A stretch of 64,000 nucleotides of DNA from Valencia hispanica. Taxonomy: Eukaryota; Chordata; Actinopteri; Cyprinodontiformes; Valenciidae. The translations under genes and the position numbers were made by a program. The notes beneath the pieces are model-generated. The model did no database searches. It saw nothing but the letters and a program-made list of their open reading frames with translations, and was not told the origin of the DNA. Location: the NCBI GenBank assembly GCA_963556495.2, contig OY747705.1:33819298-33883297 (forward strand), read 5' to 3'. Positions 33,020-44,826 of the stretch are shown here, in pieces. Numbering within the stretch: the first letter of the stretch is position 1; the number at the start of each line of letters is the position of its first letter.

Positions 33020-33200
33020 TCCACCAAAAAGCATTATATGCTTAAGAAAAGTATTTCCACAGTATGATCCTTCTACCACCATGTTTCACCATGGGAAGAG
33101 TATGTTCAGGGTAATTTGTCAAAAACTGTAAAAGTCCCGTTACAGATCTTTTCTTATTACCTTTTAATCTCATCTGACTAACATTTGGCTTTTCCCTACA
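33020..33200 (-). mobile_element. Tc1-type relic, antisense
   Basis: gtatgatccttctaccaccatg (33,062-33,083; shown for its parts ccttctaccaccatg) and gtatgttcagggtaatttgt follow the Tc1 antisense pattern seen at 17,477 and 22,855. No frame survives. Confidence 0.5.
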
Positions 33201-33560
33201 TCATTTGCCTTCCCTTTAACTTTTAGTGTGGGTTTGTGTGGGTTGTTTTTACAGTTATTGTCTTGCATTCATTGTGGGAAATACTATGCCAAATCACTAT
33301 ATGTGGCTGTCTTTGCCGGAAACTTCACTCAGACACTAGAACGTTTTATAAGTAAATCAATCAAGACCAAATTAATAAAATTTTAGAGTCTTATGTTTAT
33401 ATAAATCAAAATTAGTTGGTCTTGGTGGGTCAAGATGATGGCTAACCCAAATGAGGCTTGTCCTAAAGAGGACCTCTGCTATCTGAAAAACTAATCTCAA
33501 ACCATTGTCATGTTTGTCATCTATTTTGAAGATCATGACTATATACTGGAAATCAAAGTA
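33201..33560. other. Non-coding stretch
   Basis: No gene, RNA or repeat recognised. Confidence 0.5.
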
Positions 33561-33568
33561 GAAGGCAT

Positions 33569-34439
33569 TACAGTGTTGGTAAAGTTCAATTTCTACATGA
33601 ACTAGTTCAACGTTCCATTCTCACATTTGAAAATGAACTAGTTCAGCTCATAGTTCTTAATTTAATGATTTTAAACCAAGTATACAGTTCCAAAAATGAA
33701 CGAGTTTGTAGTTCTTTTTTTTCAATACGTTCCAGCCAGCTACCCTCAGAATACTGGCATTTTCCAATTGTTGCCACCCATTCAGTCCACACTCGTACCC
33801 AGCTGCAGCTTTTACCCTACAGTATATTTAACCCTATTTGAATGGGTTTTTTAATAAGGAATCATTAAACAATCTGAGCTAGGAACCAAGCAGAAGTAGG
33901 AAACAAAGGCTTTACCTTCAAAGTGCAGAATTCAAATTGCAAAACAAGAAACAATGCAGCTGTTGCTACATTTGTTGGAATTTGCCTCAATTTGATGACG
34001 TGGTGCAACTCGGTGACTAGTGTTGTCAGATTTGATGTTTCCCCATATTAAGGCCTGTTGTTAACAGCATAAACATTATAAAGAGTAGACAACGCTTCGA
34101 CCACTACTGCCTATTGTCATAGCCATGGCTTTAGCTGGGCTTTGTCTGGAGGACTCCATGTAAATCTGGAACTCTCTTGAAAAAAATTATAATGCGAAAG
34201 AGCACCATTCACAAATGCCAGAATGAGTGTGTGCACTATAACATTCATAAGACACAATACAGTGAGTTCAGTTCACACTCACCAAAACTATGAATGAGTT
34301 CAAGGCAAGGCAAGGCAATTTTATTTGTATAGCACACTTTCAACAGCAGGGTAATTCAAGGTGCTTTACATGATTTGGTGATTTTAAAAAAAAACACATA
34401 AAAGAAACACAGTTTCTCTCAAGTTCAGGCACAACACTG
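33569..34439. mobile_element. hAT-like MITE, 8-bp duplication
   Basis: The left end tacagtgttggtaaagttca and the right end agttcaggcacaacactg carry inverted cagtgttg/caacactg termini. They are flanked by GAAGGCAT (33,561-33,568) and GAAGGCAA (34,440-34,447), an 8-bp direct repeat with one mismatch, the size made by hAT elements. The interior has many gaactagttca-like motifs (33,600; 33,637) typical of fish hAT MITEs. No transposase. An L2 fragment is inserted near its right end. Confidence 0.75.
34303..34421 (-). mobile_element. L2-A 3' end fragment in hAT MITE
   Basis: The first ~80 bp (aattttatttgtatagcaca; aattcaaggtgctttacatg) are virtually the same as the 3' end of the L2-A copy at 36,966. 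The (CAAGG)n tail lies at the left, so the element is on the minus strand. AGTTCA at 34,297-34,302 and 34,422-34,427 is a probable target duplication. Only 119 bp, strongly 5'-truncated. Confidence 0.85.
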
Positions 34440-34447
34440 GAAGGCAA

Positions 34448-36795
34448 TGGACCACAACAGATCTCCTTGGAAGAAATACAAACTCAGAATGAAAGATGCT
34501 TCCATTCAGAATAGCAGCCTGCATGTTCCTTCATAACTTCCCATTGTTTACAAAAATTGAAGCAGAAGTAAAGACACGCAGTGAAATTTACTAACTTACA
34601 CACATTTATCCCTTCTTGACAAAATCCAGAGAGGACATGCCTAATGACTTCTGTGTCTAGGCATAAATAAAACAACTATGGTCATATAGATAAACACCCA
34701 GATCCACAAAAAGAAAAGCTGACTTATAAATTTGGAATTTTTTGAAGATTATACAGCAAGCATTCTAATGGCTTTGCTGTAGCATTCAGAGACAACATAT
34801 AGTACATGATTATATATCCAACCAGTTTTGGATCACAGTTTTAATAAAAAGCTTGGATAAAACAGATCATGAAGTCTTATTTAAACCCTCTAAGGGTAAA
34901 ATCTTAACATTTCCTCTCACCTCAATCTAATCTGTCCTCATTTTTGATTTGGCACCTTTGAACATCGAGTGGGGTGTGAAGTTGTGAGCCTTTTGGAAGA
35001 ACACAGAGGCTGAGAACATTTCTAACAGAACTAAGTTTGCCTCGGCACCAACATTTTAAAAGCTGTGAAATGGTGAAGAGCATGCTTGAAGCAGACTGTT
35101 TCATTTTTTCCTGGTGATGATGCACAGACTTTACTTTCATTAGCATTGCTTTGAATGTTGCTGCAGAGGTTTCAAAGCTGAAAACACGATAGGTCACATA
35201 CTGTAGTAGTATATTCAGAATTTTTTGCCGTGTGATCCATCTTTGGCTAAACTTCAAAGAAAACTTGTCATTTTTATGTCAATTAAAAAAAAAAAAAACT
35301 AAATGTGAAAGGTATTTGAAGATGTATAGACATTTATGTAAAAGCTTCTACCATAAAGCGATGTTTATAAGAATTTATCATTTACTTGTAGTGTCAGTGT
35401 CTTGTTCTGTCAGCAGTACAATGAAGCATAACATCTCTTACTCACCGGATCTCAAAGACATACAAATTACTGTACAATAGGTGCATATTGTAAAAACATC
35501 TTACCATTAAGACTGCAACTGAAGTTTAAAAAGAGGATGTAAAACTTCAACAGCAGTATCATGATAAATCAATCCACTAGTCTCAGGGCAAAAGGTTAAA
35601 TCACAGTAAGTCTAAAAAATCCACACCTACAACTGCAAATGATTTTTTCTTTTTGCCCAGTCAACTTCATAGATGCCAAGAGAAAGCAAAACAGCTGCAG
35701 TGAGTAAGAGCACCCGGCTGCTCTTTTGGTTTCACTGTATATTCATGACAACCAGAAGGTTTGGAAAATTATTTAAGAAAGCATGTGTGTGATTAAAAAG
35801 ATGATTACGCAGGAAAATTATGGCTTTTCTTCTTTTAAGTATAGTGTAATTTTATGATGTGTACATATATATTTGGTTTGTATGGTATATAAACAGTCAT
35901 GATTGCTAAGTTTTTCCCCTCCTCCATGTTTCCCCCTTTTTTTATTCCTTTCGCTATGTTCATAGTCCTCCCTGGTGCCTCTCTGTTGCTCCAGGGCCTT
36001 ACTAATGTGGTGGAAAACTGAAGGCACCTACTAAAAAAGGGGCCTCTCCATGTGTGCTGCTCTTGTTAGAAGTGATTAAAAAAGGATTTGTGCTGGGTGG
36101 GTTGTGATTGTTATCACTACACAAGATTTATTGTCCTGAGCCCCTGAAGGTGGGGGCTCTGGTGCTGCCGTATAAAAACCATACACTACTGGAGCACACA
36201 AAACTTCTATAAGGAAGGAAACACGGTCGACATCAGTACTTCAACATTTCCAGGATGTCCAGAAAAAATGTGATTTCAACTCATACCACTCACAAAAGAA
36301 TAATCAAAGCCTTTCACAGTAGACATTTTAAAACTGCAACAGAACATGTTTCAGACATGTAGACCTAATACCTCCAGGTCCTTTGAAGCCAAATTAACCG
36401 TGTTACCTACACAACGCATAAATGATATAAAAATGGCGTAAAATGTCAACTTTGGGGAGGATGTAAATAAGAAAAATATAGACGTTGCATATTTTTTTCA
36501 AGCATTGAAAGATCTTAGTTTTTTAAAACTTAGACAATTGTAGCTATTTACTATTCTACTGTACAATTAGTCTAAAACTGCAAAAAAAACCTTTCATTTC
36601 ACCTTTCTATGCTCAATTAGAGTAATTATTAAGTTTAGACCTTCCTGTTTTTTGACTGACAGTAGACTTTTGAATACTAGTTCAACTTAAAAAAGAAAGT
36701 GTTAAAACATGTTATACCTGTTTTTTCTAGCATTTGTTGAAAGACAAAAAATATACAAAAACAAATTTTTGAGGAGTTTTGTCTTTTTAAAGATT
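34448..36795. other. AT-rich non-coding stretch
   Basis: No gene, RNA or element recognised in 2.3 kb. Frames at 34,922-35,257 (minus, 111 codons) and 35,232-35,480 (plus) have no domain I can identify. Confidence 0.5.
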
Positions 36796-36965
36796 AAATA
36801 AAATGGAGCTTTTTGGCCATCACACAATATGCTCTGTTTGGCAAACAACAAACTTTCCACATTACCACAAACACACCATCCCGAAAGAAGGGTGTTGGCA
36901 GCATTATGCTGTGGGGATGCAGCAAAATATAAAGGAAATCCTGGTGGACAATTTGTTTCCATCTG
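36796..36965 (+). pseudogene. Tc1 copy B, 5' part
   Basis: Starts at KMELFGHHT-like codons (aaatggagctttttggccat, 36,801-36,820) and includes the GGG(S)IMLWG region (gttggcagcattatgctgtg) and a coding piece ending at tttgtttccatctgcaag. It parallels copy A at 27,851-28,035 closely, but the N-terminal DNA-binding half is missing. Interrupted by an L2-A insertion. Confidence 0.75.
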
Positions 36966-38014
36966 CAAGGCAAGGTAATTTTATTTGTATAGCACACTTT
37001 CAACAGCAGGGTAATTCAAGGTGCTTTACATGATTTGGTGATTTAAAAAACAAAAAACAATGGAAATTAAAAGTAAAAGAAACACACATTACACATGATA
37101 CACAATAAAGCGAGAGAAAGATCAATAAAGTAAAAGAACATGAACACATTTCATACATATGACATCAATCATTTAATCGAAGGCAATTCTAAACAGATGG
37201 GTTTTTAGTCTCGATTTAAAGCAGTTCAGAGTTTCAGCAGCTCTACACTCGTCAGGAAGTCTGTTCCAGATAAGGGGAGCAAAGAAACTGAAAGCTGCTT
37301 CTCCATGTTTAGTTCTGAGTCTAGGGATGTTTAGTAGGCTAGAGTTGGAGGACCTGAGTGGTCTTGGTGGTTGGTACCGTGACAACAGGTCTTCAACATA
37401 TTTTGGTGCTAAGCCATGTAATGATTTATAAACCATTAGGAGTATTTTGAAGTCTATTCTCTGAGCTACAGGGAGCCAGTGTAAGGACTTTAGAACTGGG
37501 GTGATGTGCTCTACTTTCCTGGTTATAGTGAGGATGCGAGCAGCAGCATTCTGGATCAGCTGAGGCTGTCTGATTGCCTATTTAGGCAGACCTGTGAAGA
37601 TGCTGTTGCAGTTATCAATCCGACTAAAGATCCGACTAAAAATAAACGCATGGTCCTGTTGCAACATCAGTCGTTTAATCCTAGAAATGTTCTTCGGGTG
37701 ATAGAAGGCTGACCTTGTGATTGCCTTTATGTGACCCTGGAGGTTCAGGTCTGAGTCCATTACTACACCTAGGTTTCGTGCCTGATCAGTAGTTTCTAGC
37801 TGTATTAACTGAAGCTGTGTGCTGACTCTTGATCGTTCCTCTTTGGGTCCAAAAATAATTACTTCAGTTTTGTTTCTATTCAGCTGGAGAAAGTTATGGC
37901 ACATCCAACCATTTATTTGGTCAATGCATTGATTTAGGGTTTGAATGGATTCAGAGTCACCTGGTGACATTGTAATGGAAAGCTGAGTGTCATCCGCGTA
38001 GTTATGGTAGCTAA
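36966..38014 (-). mobile_element. L2-A LINE, 5'-truncated copy
   Basis: A 1.05-kb minus-strand copy of the LINE family also seen at 38,600-47,515. The tail is (CAAGG)n on the plus strand at 36,966-36,975. Two frames survive: 37,970-37,578 (RT thumb region, [40 protein letters not shown]) and 37,436-37,173 (C-terminal region, KSLHGLAPKYVEDLLSRYQP, APLIWNRLPDECRAAETLNC). The copy is truncated just upstream of the catalytic FADD box, at the sequence attagctaccataac, and a small gap or frameshift separates the two frames. Inactive. Confidence 0.88.
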
Positions 38015-38026
38015 TGTTCAGGGAAC

Positions 38027-38455
38027 ATTAATTTTCCAGGAAGACAGCAACCCGAAGCAAACAGCTAAAACTACAAATAAATAGTTTGAAGGCAACAAGT
38101 TGGTCAAAGCCCAGGCCTAAATCCCATGGAGAATTTGTGCCAGGACTTGAAAAGGGCTGTTCACAGCCGATCTCCACGCAACATGACAGAGCTTGAACAG
38201 GTTTGTAAGGAGGAATGGGGTAAAATTGCAGTGCCCAGCTGTGCAAGCCTGGATGAGACCTATCCACGTAATCATTTAGTTTATGTTTCTTATTTTTAAT
38301 TGTCATTGTTTTGTAGAAATCCGTTTTGTTTTTGCCATTAGAGCGGTTTATTTTGTAAATTGATCATCAAAAAAAGCCAACTTGATAACGATTGATTTGT
38401 ATAGGCAATTAAAAGGGTAAAACATCAAAGGGAATCAATACTTTTTAAAAGACAC
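38027..38455 (+). pseudogene. Tc1 copy B, 3' part
   Basis: Transposase codons resume with aattttccaggaagacagca (FQEDSNPKQ-like), then the block around tggtcaaagcccaggcctaa atcccatggag (QSPGLNPMEN; third catalytic region) and KRAVHSRSP-like codons, then the 3' flank with aagccaacttgataacg and a terminus near 38,455. About 25 bp of the expected sequence at the L2-A junction is absent. Many frame breaks. Confidence 0.75.
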
Positions 38456-38897
38456 CATAAAATAATACCAAAATTAGGTTCTATAAAGTTTTCTAAAGAA
38501 GGTTAAATACAAATGCAGGCCAAAATTTAACATAAATAAATAAATACATTTAAAAAACATGTGCCCTGTTCCTTCCACTTTATTTGTTTTATTCCGATGT
38601 GAGTTGTTTGAGCCAATGAGGCTTCCTAGTGTCTGCTGAAGGAGGAGGAGCCTCTCCCGACCTTTTCCTGATCTCTAGCTTTAGTCTCTTTTCTTATTTT
38701 CTTTTCTTAGCTTTTTTCTTAGTTACTTTATACACCAAGCCTCTGGAGTCACTGAATTAGCAGGAAGGACTGTGGATTACCAAAATGGTGTTTTGCTCAG
38801 CTGAGGACTTGGAGAAACTGCTCCAGAGAATTGAAACAATCACCTTCAGATTAATTTTGATCTAAACACTGGATATGGAAATGAGACAACTTTACAG

Positions 38898-39708
38898 ATG
38901 ACTATATGCGGGGAGGAAGAACCTGGCAGCCCGGTGTTATCTCGGTCAAACAATCTTGCACAGAAGCCACAGAACAACGCTACTCCTCCACCTAAAAGGC
39001 TTTTAATGGGTAGAACACCACATTCCCAATTTGACGAAGACTGGCCGGCTTTAAAGCACACTGAATTTACACCTGCTTTCTCTGCTCCGAGGAAGAAAAA
39101 AACAAAACTGCAACCTAAAACAGGAGATAACACTTACCCTGGAATACCGCTAAGAAACAGATTCAGTTTGCCGAAAGACAAAACAGCCTCTGGGACCAGT
39201 CAAGGTCACCAGGAGAAATCCATTCACATGAAGCAGACGCATAAGAAAGCAAGAACCCCCCCAGCAAAAGTTCTCATCATACATGACGGGTAAATTAATG
39301 GTACTGAAGATTTTTGTAGCCAGAACACTAGCGTTATCACCTGCCCCAAGAACATAGTGAGTGAAATATCAGAAGAAAATCCAGACAACTTTAGAACATA
39401 ACCCTAAACTGGAAAAGCTTGTTATCCACACAGGTGCAACTGATGTAGCCAAAACACAATCAGAAATTCTCAAAACAGACTACTCTGATCTGCTACAGAG
39501 ACTTGATGGACTTAACATAAACATTTTTATCAGCGGACCAGTCCCTGAAGGAAATTATGAAAGGTATAGTAGACTTTGCATGCTCCATAAATGGTTGAAG
39601 AGAAAATCTGCTGAAAAATCAATCCCATTTATTAATAACTTTAGAATATTTAGATGTGCAAAGCACTTGTTCAAGATAAATGGACGTTATCTTAACAGAG
39701 CTGACTGA
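38898..39708 (+). pseudogene. L2-A ORF1 with SGNH-esterase remnant
   Basis: The first frame (38,898-39,293) encodes a Pro/Lys/Gln-rich, basic N-terminal region and ends in VLIIHDG*, where SGNH-type ORF1 proteins have the nucleophile block GDS. A TAA and a frameshift follow. The frame resumes with the second block, VIHTGATDVAKTQSEILKTD (39,421-39,480), then ISGPVPEGNYERYSRL and FKINGRYLN at the end (39,708). SGNH/GDSL esterase-like domains are known in ORF1 of CR1/L2-group LINEs, where their role is unclear (nucleic-acid or membrane contact has been suggested). Here the Ser of GDS is lost and the C-terminal D-x-x-H motif is absent, so enzymatic activity is not expected. Confidence 0.75.
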
Positions 39709-40073
39709 GACTGTTGATCTAAAATATTTTCTGTTATCTGAATAAACACTTGATAAAGCACCCGAGAGCTGACCTCGAAGCACGGCCTGTGGATACTATC
39801 AGAGAACAAACATATCCCCACACACACAAAGTGACATAACCAGCCCAGACAGCTGCATGGACTGACAGAAAACAAACATTTCCAATAGATGTACATTGAT
39901 TAGCAAAGTGTTTTTCAAGTATTCCAAGGTCATCAGTCTCATCGACACATAATGACTCTCAGTTTAGATATTTCTCAGATAGACTGAAGGCATAAATTAG
40001 AATTGGGTCACAACTAACACCGAACCTTGGTCTACATCAGGCCTCTGGGACTAACACTGGATATATTCCACAC

Positions 40074-40490
40074 ATGCTCTCACTGGTAATAACAGACATC
40101 TTAAATAAAAGGGAACAGGACAGTAATTCTACTCCCATCGTCTTCCAGAAGTCATCCGACCAGCCCGAAAAAAATCATTCAAATCATTACGAGCAAAAGA
40201 AAAAAAAAACTAAAGCCAAACGCTCTTATATTAGAACAAATCTCAAATTAATCACCTGTCAGAAGGTTCAGCTACCGATTATCAAACCCAATAAGTTAGT
40301 TTTATTAAATATTAGGTCTTTATCAGGAAAGACACTCCTAATCAATGAATTAATGACTGGACATAATATACATGCCCTTTTTTATCAGAAACCTAGCTAG
40401 ACATAAATAATGAAACATCTGATAGAATCTACTCCTCCAAATTACAATTTCTTAAGCGAGAGTAGGAAACACAGCCGAGCTGGAGGCACA
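40074..40490 (+). pseudogene. L2-A ORF2, endonuclease N-terminal part
   Basis: Broken start of ORF2: basic leader followed by the endonuclease entry NKLVLLNIRSLSGKTLLIN (about 40,287-40,343) and FYQKPS at 40,380, corresponding to the TETW block but mutated. A stop occurs at 40,398. The coding sequence remains recognisable until ggaggcac at 40,481-40,488, where L2-B begins; the domain continues at 44,799. Confidence 0.7.
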
Positions 40491-40649
40491 CGCGTCAGTG
40501 TCTGTGAGAGCGTTTGCGAGGCCTGCTAAGACCAGCTCCCTAACAAACAGGGTGATAACTGGTTTTAAATCTTTTTAAGACTGGTTTTCATAGATTTTAA
40601 CATCGTCAACTTTTTAATCAATTGAATGCTTTTATCGGGGTTTTTTTAA

Positions 40650-41500
40650 TTGGAGTGCGGACCACTTTTATCTCGCCATGCCTCCACTCTCCTGCAGCCC
40701 AGGGTTCGATGGCTGCCTGAAGTTCAGCTAGAAAGTTCTGGAGCAGAGGATCGTTTTGGCGCCTTGGATATGGATTTCCCTCCTCTGATGGCCCCTGGTC
40801 CCCGTAGCTCCGTTGGGCCCAATCTCTCCCAGAAGCCGGTGCAGCTGCCCTAGACCTGCAGCCCTCCACGTTGCGCCAAATCCCGGACCGCAGCCAGATC
40901 TCGCCGAGGAGTGCTCCACTTCACCCCAAACCCATGGATCGAGCCCTCGGCGCCGATTACACATTGCTGGAGTTCTGGGGAAGCTTCTCCACCTGACATG
41001 CAGCAAGTCCTGGATGGTGAAAGATCCTCTGCCCAGCGTCAACAACCTGCAGACCCGCCCTCCACCACACTCATCATTGGAGACTCCATTATCCATAATG
41101 TGAGAATAAGAAGAGCCCTCACTCTGTGTTTTCCCAGAGCCACCGGCTTGGATATTGCAGGAAGGATCCCGGAGCTCATTGAATACATGTGTGAGTAAAC
41201 GGGAGATCCATGTTGGTATTAATGACATTTGTAAACAGCAGTCTGAGCTCCTGAAGCGGGATTTTATTCACCTTTTTAATCTTATAAAAAACACATGTTT
41301 CTGTTTTTATTTCTGGCCCCACTCCCACCGTCGGCAGAGGAATTGATCTTTTTAGTAGACTACTATATTTGAATACCACTGTGATGCAAAACATCGGTTT
41401 TATAGACTATTTTAACATCTTCTGGGGCAGGAGTCACCTGTTTGGGGCAAATGGACTTCACTTAAACAGACAGGGCACACTCATGCTGGCGATGAGCCTG
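40650..41500 (+). pseudogene. L2-B ORF1 with SGNH-esterase motifs
   Basis: Pieces in three frames cover a LINE ORF1: a Pro-rich start (40,650-40,853), then block I with the intact nucleophile motif TTLIIGDSIIHNVR (41,068-41,109), block III-like HVGINDICKQQSELLKRDFI (41,209-41,268) and the C-terminal part WGRSHLFGANGLHLNRQG (41,423-41,476), where D-x-LH is expected as catalytic motif and reads NGLH. Two frameshifts and a stop separate the blocks. Compared with L2-A ORF1 the GDS is kept but the late acidic residue is lost. The shared architecture shows that both families belong to the esterase-bearing LINE group. Confidence 0.75.
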
Positions 41501-41795
41501 GCAATCCCCATGCCCTTCTACCACACTGACACCAGCTGCCCTTGCCCTTTCTGCCCCAGTTGCCACATCCTAATGTCCAGCTGCTCCCTGCTCCTATGAA
41601 CTCAGCCCTGATTTTAACAGTAACTCACATATTGGACTTGGACCTTGCCTTACCTCATTTATACCTGTCAGTATCAGCAGAGAACGAACAAAAAATCATA
41701 AACCCAACAAATGCAACCCCACTAATCTCAAACAGTTACCAAAAGTTCAACCTTCAGTAAGTCATACAGTCATTCCATCTCCGATCACTATTTAT

Positions 41796-42462
41796 ATGGC
41801 ACTTTTAAATGTTGGCTCTCTGCTGAACAAAACTTTTATTAACAACGATCTGATTGTAGACCATAATCTTCAGTATTTATTTTTATCAGAAACGTGGCTG
41901 AGTGCAGACGCCCCTGTTGGTCTTACAGAGGCCTCCCTACCAAATTCTTACTTCACTTATTCTAAGAGGAGTAGTAAAAGGGGAGGCGGAACTGCTTTTA
42001 TAAGCTCATCAACACACTCTGCCAAACCTGTTTTATTTGATAACTATTTTACTTTATATGGATAACCTTTTAGATCCTTTATCTACAGATTTTTTAAATA
42101 TTCTGAACTATATGGATTTTACTCATGTCACACAGCCGACTCATAACAGAGGACACACCCTGGACTTGGTCATCACTTATGGCCTGTCCACCAGTGTGTA
42201 TTCTGTTGTTGACATGGCTGTCTTAGACCACTACTGTGTGTTTTTTAACATCTCCAGTTTTATCCAGCAGGAGAGCTCTGTGAGAACTGTCAGGAAGCGT
42301 AATCTACCCCCTGAAGTGGCAGCAGGTTTTCTGGAACTTTTTCAAAAGATTCCTCCTATAGTTTTCCTGCCCCTTGTGATGTTATTGTCAATTATTTTAA
42401 CAGTAGGCTTCAGTCCATTCTTGACCTGCTTGCTCCACTACAAGTTAAAAGTTTACACTTAA
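41796..42462 (+). pseudogene. L2-B ORF2, endonuclease
   Basis: Two frames. 41,796-42,065 carries the N-terminal part of the AP-endonuclease fold: MALLNVGSLLNKTFINNDLI, LFLSETWLSADAPVG (with the catalytic Glu) and RGGGTAFI. After an internal deletion of the central strands, 42,037-42,462 carries the C-terminal part: HNRGHTLDLVITYGL and VLDHYCVFF, where DH is the catalytic pair. The deletion removes the GDFN motif that is expected between them (it is intact in L2-A at 45,019). The domain could nick target DNA in an intact parent; this copy cannot. Confidence 0.8.
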
Positions 42463-42674
42463 AAGTTGCATGTGGAGAAATAAAAACCTCAAAAATCTAG
42501 AGAGAAAGTGTAGGGCGGCAGAGAGAAAATGGAGGAAAAATTAAACCACAATAAACCTTTAAATATACACAGAACTTCTTAAATCATACAACAATGCAGT
42601 AAGAAACTTAAAAAGTGCATATTTTTCCAAAATAATCTCAGATCCTAAAAATCCCAAGATTCTAATTTCCATCA

Positions 42675-44385
42675 TTGACAAACGTTTTAACTGTCCTACT
42701 AATGCATTTCAGAAAACCCCCTCAAACACTTTGTGATGAGTTCGCAGACCACTTCAGAGAGAAGGTAGACACCATCAGATACAATATTTTATCTTCTCAA
42801 AATAACATGGTTTTAGACAAATCTGAGCTTGTGTCTTTACCAGAGGAAACACTGGACAGTTTTGTCCTGTTAGAAGCTGAGATTCTTGACTAAGTATTCT
42901 CCTCAATGAGGCCCACCACATGTCTGTGGACCCAATTCCCACTTTCTTTTTTAAGCCATTTTACGGATCTTTTAGAGATGAGATTTTAAGCGTCATGAAT
43001 TGCTCCCTTCAGACAGGGGATCTTTCCTGCCACCTTTAAACAGCCGGTAGTTAGGCCCCTGTTGAAGAAAAGCAATTTAGATTTTAATAATTTTAGACTG
43101 GTATCTAACTTACGGTTTTTAAGCTAAGTCTTAGAAAAGCTTGTTTTAATTAAACTTAATGATTTTATTAATTCACACAATGTCGTGGAGAAATTTCAGT
43201 CTATTTTCAGGGTGAACCACAGCACTCAGATGGCCCTTCTGAAGATTTTAAATGATTTTACATTAAACTATGATGCAAAGAAGGTGACAGTGTTGGTTCT
43301 ACTGGATCTAAGGGCTGCCTTTGATACAATAGACCACACTATTCTTTTAACCCGTTTAAAACAGATTGGCCTCTCTGGTGCTGTTCACAAATGGTTTACA
43401 TCCTATCTCACAGACAGGACTTTTATGGTAAGTTTACATAACTGCTCCTCTCGAGTCCACATGATTACATGTGGTGTGCCCCAGGGTTAAATTTTAGGTC
43501 CAGTGCTTTTTAACCTCAATATGCTCCCTCTTGGCAGCGTCATCAGAAGACATGGAGTTAACTTTGATGATACACAGTTGTACATCTCCATGTCTCCCGA
43601 TGACACAAGGCCAATGGATGCACTTTTTAACTGCATTCTAGACATCAAATCCTGGATGGCAGAAAACTTTCTCCAGCTCACAGAAATTAAGTTTTAGTCA
43701 TTGGTCCTGAGGCTCAGAGAGAGAAACTTTTACCAAAAGTACAATCACTGTCTTTTAATCCTTCTTTACAAGTGAAGAACCTGAGTGGGATTTTTGACTC
43801 TGAGTTGACTTTTATCACTCATATTAAAAACATTACTAAAATAGTTTTTTATCATCTAAAGAACATTGCCAGAGTCCGCCCTATTCTCTCTCGGGCCAAC
43901 ACGGAGACACTGATGCATGCTTTTATTTCCAGTAGAATTTATTACTGTAATAACCTGCTTTCTGGTCTTCCCAAAAAGAGTATATCAGGTGTACAACTTC
44001 TACAAAATTCAACAGCACGTGTCCTGACAAGACCAGGAGGCGGGAGTACATTACACCTGTTTTAAACTCATTGCATTTGCTCCCCGTATGTTTTAGGATA
44101 GATTTTGAGGTTTTTCTTTTGATTTTTAAGTGTCTTAATGGTCTTGGGCCTTCTTATCTTTCAGAACTGCTTTTACCTTATGAACCCTCGCGGTCTCTGC
44201 GCTCCTCTGGCAGCCATCTCCTTGTCATCCCAAAAGTCAGGAAACACACTCATGGTGAGGCGTCTTTTAAGTATTATGGCCCTCACCTTTGCAACAGGCT
44301 GCCGGAGGACCTCGGGGCAGCTGAAAACGCCCCAGTTTTTAAGAGCAGGCTCAAGACTCACTTTATTAGCTTAGCTTTTAACTGA
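42675..44385 (+). pseudogene. L2-B ORF2, reverse transcriptase
   Basis: Four frame pieces. 42,675-42,893 is the linker before the RT. 43,185-43,490 has motif A (VLVLLDLRAAFDTIDHTILL) and motif B (CGVPQG) followed by a TAA where Ser is normal. 43,503-43,697 contains the catalytic box as NFDDTQLYISM, with one residue missing before DD. 43,772-44,065 and 44,071-44,385 encode thumb and C-terminal regions (KNIARVRPILSRANTETLMH; LLPYEPSRSLRSSGSHLLVI; YYGPHLCNRLPEDLGAAENA). The order is that of L2-group RTs. Multiple stops and indels rule out function. Confidence 0.88.
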
Positions 44386-44826
44386 TTACTATTTATTATT
44401 GTCTGTTTAATTGCTCTGTATGTTTTATTTGATTACATTTTATCAATGTTTTGGAATTTAATCTTATCACATTTATCCCAGTTTTTTAAATATCTTAACC
44501 TGTTATTTTAATCTTCCTTCCCGTGTTACCTTTCACTGATATGCTGGTGCAGATGGCTCCTCTGATGGTGTTTCCTTACCTGGCTCATCTGCACGCAGAC
44601 CTATGTCCTTTTTATTGTTGCTTTTAGGTGTATGTGCATGAGGGTTTGTTTGGGGAGAAGGGGGTATACCTGTGATCATGTTTTTAATTTTTAATTCTGT
44701 GGGGGAGGGATGGGAATGTGGTTTTATGTGGGGTAGTATTCATCTTTGAGATGCAATTTTGTACCAAAAGCCCTTGATAATTATAGATTGATTGATTGAG
44801 GCGTAGCCACAATCTTTCATAACTCA

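Larger units (their letters stand above)
38600..40490 (+). mobile_element. L2-A LINE, 5' part
   Basis: The leader (about 38,600-38,890), ORF1 and the beginning of ORF2 of an L2-group LINE. Its 3' part resumes at 44,799 after a second LINE inserted into the endonuclease region. The start coordinate is approximate because no target duplication was found. Confidence 0.75.
40491..44798 (+). mobile_element. L2-B LINE, nested in L2-A
   Basis: An approximately 4.3-kb LINE of a different L2-group family inserted in the endonuclease of L2-A. Possible target duplication: AGGCACA (40,484-40,490) and AGGCGTA (44,799-44,805), two mismatches. It has a leader, ORF1 (to 41,500), ORF2 (41,760-44,385) and a 3' untranslated region ending gattgattgattga (44,787-44,798 region). 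All frames are broken, so it is dead, but it is close to full length, unusual for LINEs of this age. Confidence 0.85.
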
